This document shows, piece after piece, positions 62,610-64,000 of a DNA stretch of 64,000 nt. The stretch is taken from the NCBI GenBank assembly GCA_024233875.1, contig JACKPB010000011.1, positions 1 through 64,000 of the forward strand, read 5' to 3'. Position 1 is the first letter of the stretch; every line of letters starts with the position of its first letter. The translations under genes and the position numbers were made by a program. The notes under the pieces are model-generated. The model ran no database searches. It was not told the origin of the DNA and saw only the letters and a program-made list of their open reading frames with translations. This stretch comes from Leptospiraceae bacterium (GTDB lineage Bacteria > Spirochaetota > Leptospiria > Leptospirales > Leptospiraceae).

Positions 62610-62998
62610 TTATTCTCTATGTGACCCCGATCCGAACAATTGGAACAGACTCCTCTGATAGTGATAGATACATCATCCGAATGAAAATGAAAGTTGTCTA
62701 GTTGAATTTGGTTCATAATATCTAAAGATGGGTAGTCCAAAACTTCTCCGCAGGATTTGCAGATGAGGTGGGCATGGTTGTCAAGCATAGCATCGTATCG
62801 GGCAGATTCGGAATCAATGTCCATTTTTTTAATCAGACCGGTGCTAACTAAGTATTCTAAGGAATTGTAAACAGTTGCAAAACTCAGTTTATCAGTAAGA
62901 GAACGTGCAGAATCATAAACCATCTTAGCGGTAGGATGATCGGTTCTGGATTTCATGTTTTCTAGGATGATCTTTCTGTGTCGTGTAAGGTTTTTCAT
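62606..62998 (-). CDS. perR: PerR-type Fur-family peroxide regulator
   Basis: A 130-residue metal-dependent repressor. The N-terminal winged helix ends in FATVYNSLEYLV. All five positions of the PerR regulatory metal site can be matched: His21 (DHPTA), Asp69 (ARYD), His75 and His77 (NHAHLIC) and Asp88 (VLDY). The Asp at position 69 is the residue that marks peroxide-sensing PerR over Fur. The structural Cys4 zinc site is Cys80, Cys83, Cys118 and Cys121. A PerR-box-like sequence lies 88 bases upstream of its own start, implying autoregulation. It overlaps mutL by four bases and is the first gene of that transcript. Confidence 0.92.
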   Translation of the reverse strand: MKNLTRHRKIILENMKSRTDHPTAKMVYDSARSLTDKLSFATVYNSLEYLVSTGLIKKMDIDSESARYDAMLDNHAHLICKSCGEVLDYPSLDIMNQIQLDNFHFHSDDVSITIRGVCSNCSDRGHIENK

Positions 62999-63083
62999 GG
63001 TGAGTTACTCTCTTTCTCTGGGCTTTTCTTAATGTCCTAGGAAATTTAAAAAAGGTCAAATGATTTTATCCCTTAGAAATTTA

Positions 63084-63105
63084 GAATTATAATGATTTTT
63101 ATCAT
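63084..63105 (-). promoter_or_regulatory. PerR-box-like sequence upstream of perR
   Basis: TTATAATGATTTTTA (63087-63101) matches the PerR box at 12 of 14 defined positions and shares AGAATTATAATGATT exactly with the site upstream of nrdJ. An overlapping inverted repeat ATGAT-TTTT-ATCAT occupies 63092-63105. The position, 88 bases upstream of the perR start, fits autoregulation. Confidence 0.6.
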
Positions 63106-63570
63106 ATTTTAATTCTTGCCTAACTAATGTCAAATCTTATTCACATACGATGAATAAAATTAGAACTATTTTAGTAGTTTGCAATTCGCAAAGTCTCCGG
63201 GACAGTCATGAGTTTTCTGTCTGAATGCAATTTTGTAAAATTTATCTGAGATACTCAAATTCTGATACTTTTCACTCCTCTTTCAAATTTTGGAAGATTC
63301 ATTTTGGAATATTTAAAACAAACCGGTCAGTTCATTTTTTTTATCCGGATAGGATTTGTTTGGATCAAGTTTAAAAATTAGTTGTGATACAAAAACAAGA
63401 ATAATTTCTGAAGTATTTTTATGGTTTTTCCTCTTCGAATTAGAATTAAATATGTAAATCTAACTAAATATAGAGAGCTTTTCCTTTTGAATGTACAGAA
63501 TCGGGGTAAATGAAATTGATTTCCAATCCTCTAAACATAGAAAACTGTCACGGGTTGTGCAGGTGATCGG

Positions 63571-63584
63571 AAACCGGAAGGTTT
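63571..63584 (+). promoter_or_regulatory. Small hairpin in leader of right-end gene
   Basis: AAACC and GGTTT flank GGAA, a perfect 5-bp stem with a stable-type GNNA tetraloop, 114 bases ahead of the right-end start codon. No U-tract follows. A role as leader structure is speculative. Confidence 0.3.
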
Positions 63585-63697
63585 TTCTGAAAATACAAAT
63601 GAACTCAATTTTTTTATTGCAAATTCCGTCTCATAAAAAAACCTAAATGTATGCCCGAGGGTGATTTAAAATCTACTAGAGATGCTGAGCAAGTCTG

Positions 63698-64000
63698 ATG
63701 TTTCTCCTTTCTAAAAAGCTCTTCTTATTCATTATCATAGTTCTCTTTACATTTATTAAATCAATCGATAATGAGTACATTTGTGGTGAAATTGGTGGGG
63801 AAGAAGTGCATTGCTTCTTTAGCAATGACCAGGAAACGGATTCAGACCACAGTGAGCATGTATGTTATTTTTGTCCCTGCAATAATTTATCCCTTTTTTA
63901 CCCGGTTTTAAAGTTTACTATAGAAATCCAAATCGTCTTTTATGATCGAATTCTACCCATTCGATTTCGATCCATAGATGGACTCTTCAAATTTTCAATC
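63698..64000 (+). CDS. Partial exported Cys-rich protein, runs off the window
   Basis: An open frame of at least 101 codons from ATG 63698 to the window end, with no stop. It begins MFLLSKKLFLFIIIVLFTFI, a clear signal or membrane segment, then a short polar region with ICGEIGGEEVHCFFSND and HVCYFCPCNN, where four cysteines and several acidic and His residues cluster. This could bind a metal or form disulfides. I do not recognise the family. The start has no strong Shine-Dalgarno sequence. Its complete length and neighbours lie outside the window. Confidence 0.55.
   Translation, partial: MFLLSKKLFLFIIIVLFTFIKSIDNEYICGEIGGEEVHCFFSNDQETDSDHSEHVCYFCPCNNLSLFYPVLKFTIEIQIVFYDRILPIRFRSIDGLFKFSI

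Larger units (their letters stand above)
62999..63697. other. Gene-free region between perR and right-end gene
   Basis: AT-rich, with no open frame of note. Next to perR it holds the PerR-like box (63087-63101). The rest carries no recognisable tRNA, riboswitch or repeat. A small hairpin AAACC-GGAA-GGTTT is at 63571-63584, in a locally GC-richer patch (63541-63590) ahead of the last gene; a regulatory leader is possible but not shown. Promoters for the genes on both sides must lie here. Confidence 0.5.

Noticed and set aside
63541..63600. GC-richer patch with hairpin considered as a riboswitch
   Set aside because: Only one five-base stem is evident and no known riboswitch core was recognised.
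1..64000. CRISPR arrays, insertion sequences, prophage genes, tRNA or rRNA genes
   Set aside because: No regularly spaced repeats, transposase or phage motifs, or cloverleaf and rRNA-like sequences were seen on reading the window.

Overview
The window reads as a chromosome segment of a Leptospira-like spirochaete (family Leptospiraceae). Evidence: moderately AT-rich DNA (clearly below 50% GC by eye), a P83/100-type spirochaetal protein, fliS with flagellar accessory genes, a membrane-anchored class III adenylate cyclase, many putative lipoproteins with relaxed lipoboxes, a B12-dependent class II ribonucleotide reductase, and a rimP-nusA-infB-rbfA-truB-rpsO-pnp-M16 peptidase string. No plasmid, phage, insertion sequence, CRISPR array, rRNA or tRNA was seen. 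It is mostly ordinary housekeeping sequence with a few uncharacterised genes. Family assignments come from recognised motifs and gene order, not from database searches.

Layout. 1-714: gene-free, with an imperfect direct repeat and an 11-bp inverted repeat. 715-2019: adenylate cyclase. 2046-8410 (minus): DUF1569-type protein, dut, nrdJ (class II RNR) and lysA. 8543-15340 (plus): Zn-dependent phospholipase C-like protein, class A PBP, LysM/M23 peptidase, lipoprotein hydrolase and galE, an envelope block. 15380-18572 (minus): TIG-domain membrane protein and a lipoprotein. 18715-26226 (plus): DegP-type protease, ruvB, TonB-like protein, P83/100 protein, EVE protein, BshB1-type deacetylase and a BshC-like protein. 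26219-32285 (minus): AspT/YidE-type transporter, thiolase, membrane protein, purH, purN. 32394-33732 (plus): fliS, small helical protein, J-domain protein. 33700-38386 (minus): acyl-CoA ligase, membrane protein, NAD(P)HX repair enzyme, lipoprotein. 38613-48122 (plus): the transcription/translation operon. 48161-56388 (minus): methyltransferase, CoA-binding protein, FapA-like protein and the 2-oxoglutarate dehydrogenase operon in the order sucB-lpdA-sucA. 56499-59377 (plus): FN3 and TPR pair. 59406-62998 (minus): DUF1858-rhodanese, DedA-type protein, mutL and perR. 62999-63697: gene-free. 63698 to the end: start of a small Cys-rich exported protein.

The most interesting signal is regulatory. 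The Fur-family protein at 62606-62998 keeps all five metal-ligand positions of PerR, the peroxide sensor, and the structural Cys4 zinc site. Three PerR-box-like sequences sharing the core rGAATTATAATrATT lie upstream of perR itself, of the DUF1858-rhodanese gene and of nrdJ. This suggests a local peroxide/metal regulon that includes the only ribonucleotide reductase in the window. perR overlaps mutL by four bases, so peroxide sensing and mismatch repair may share a transcript. A second point of interest is the BshB1-type deacetylase directly followed by a poorly known protein with a BshC-like N-terminal motif, a candidate bacillithiol-type thiol pathway.
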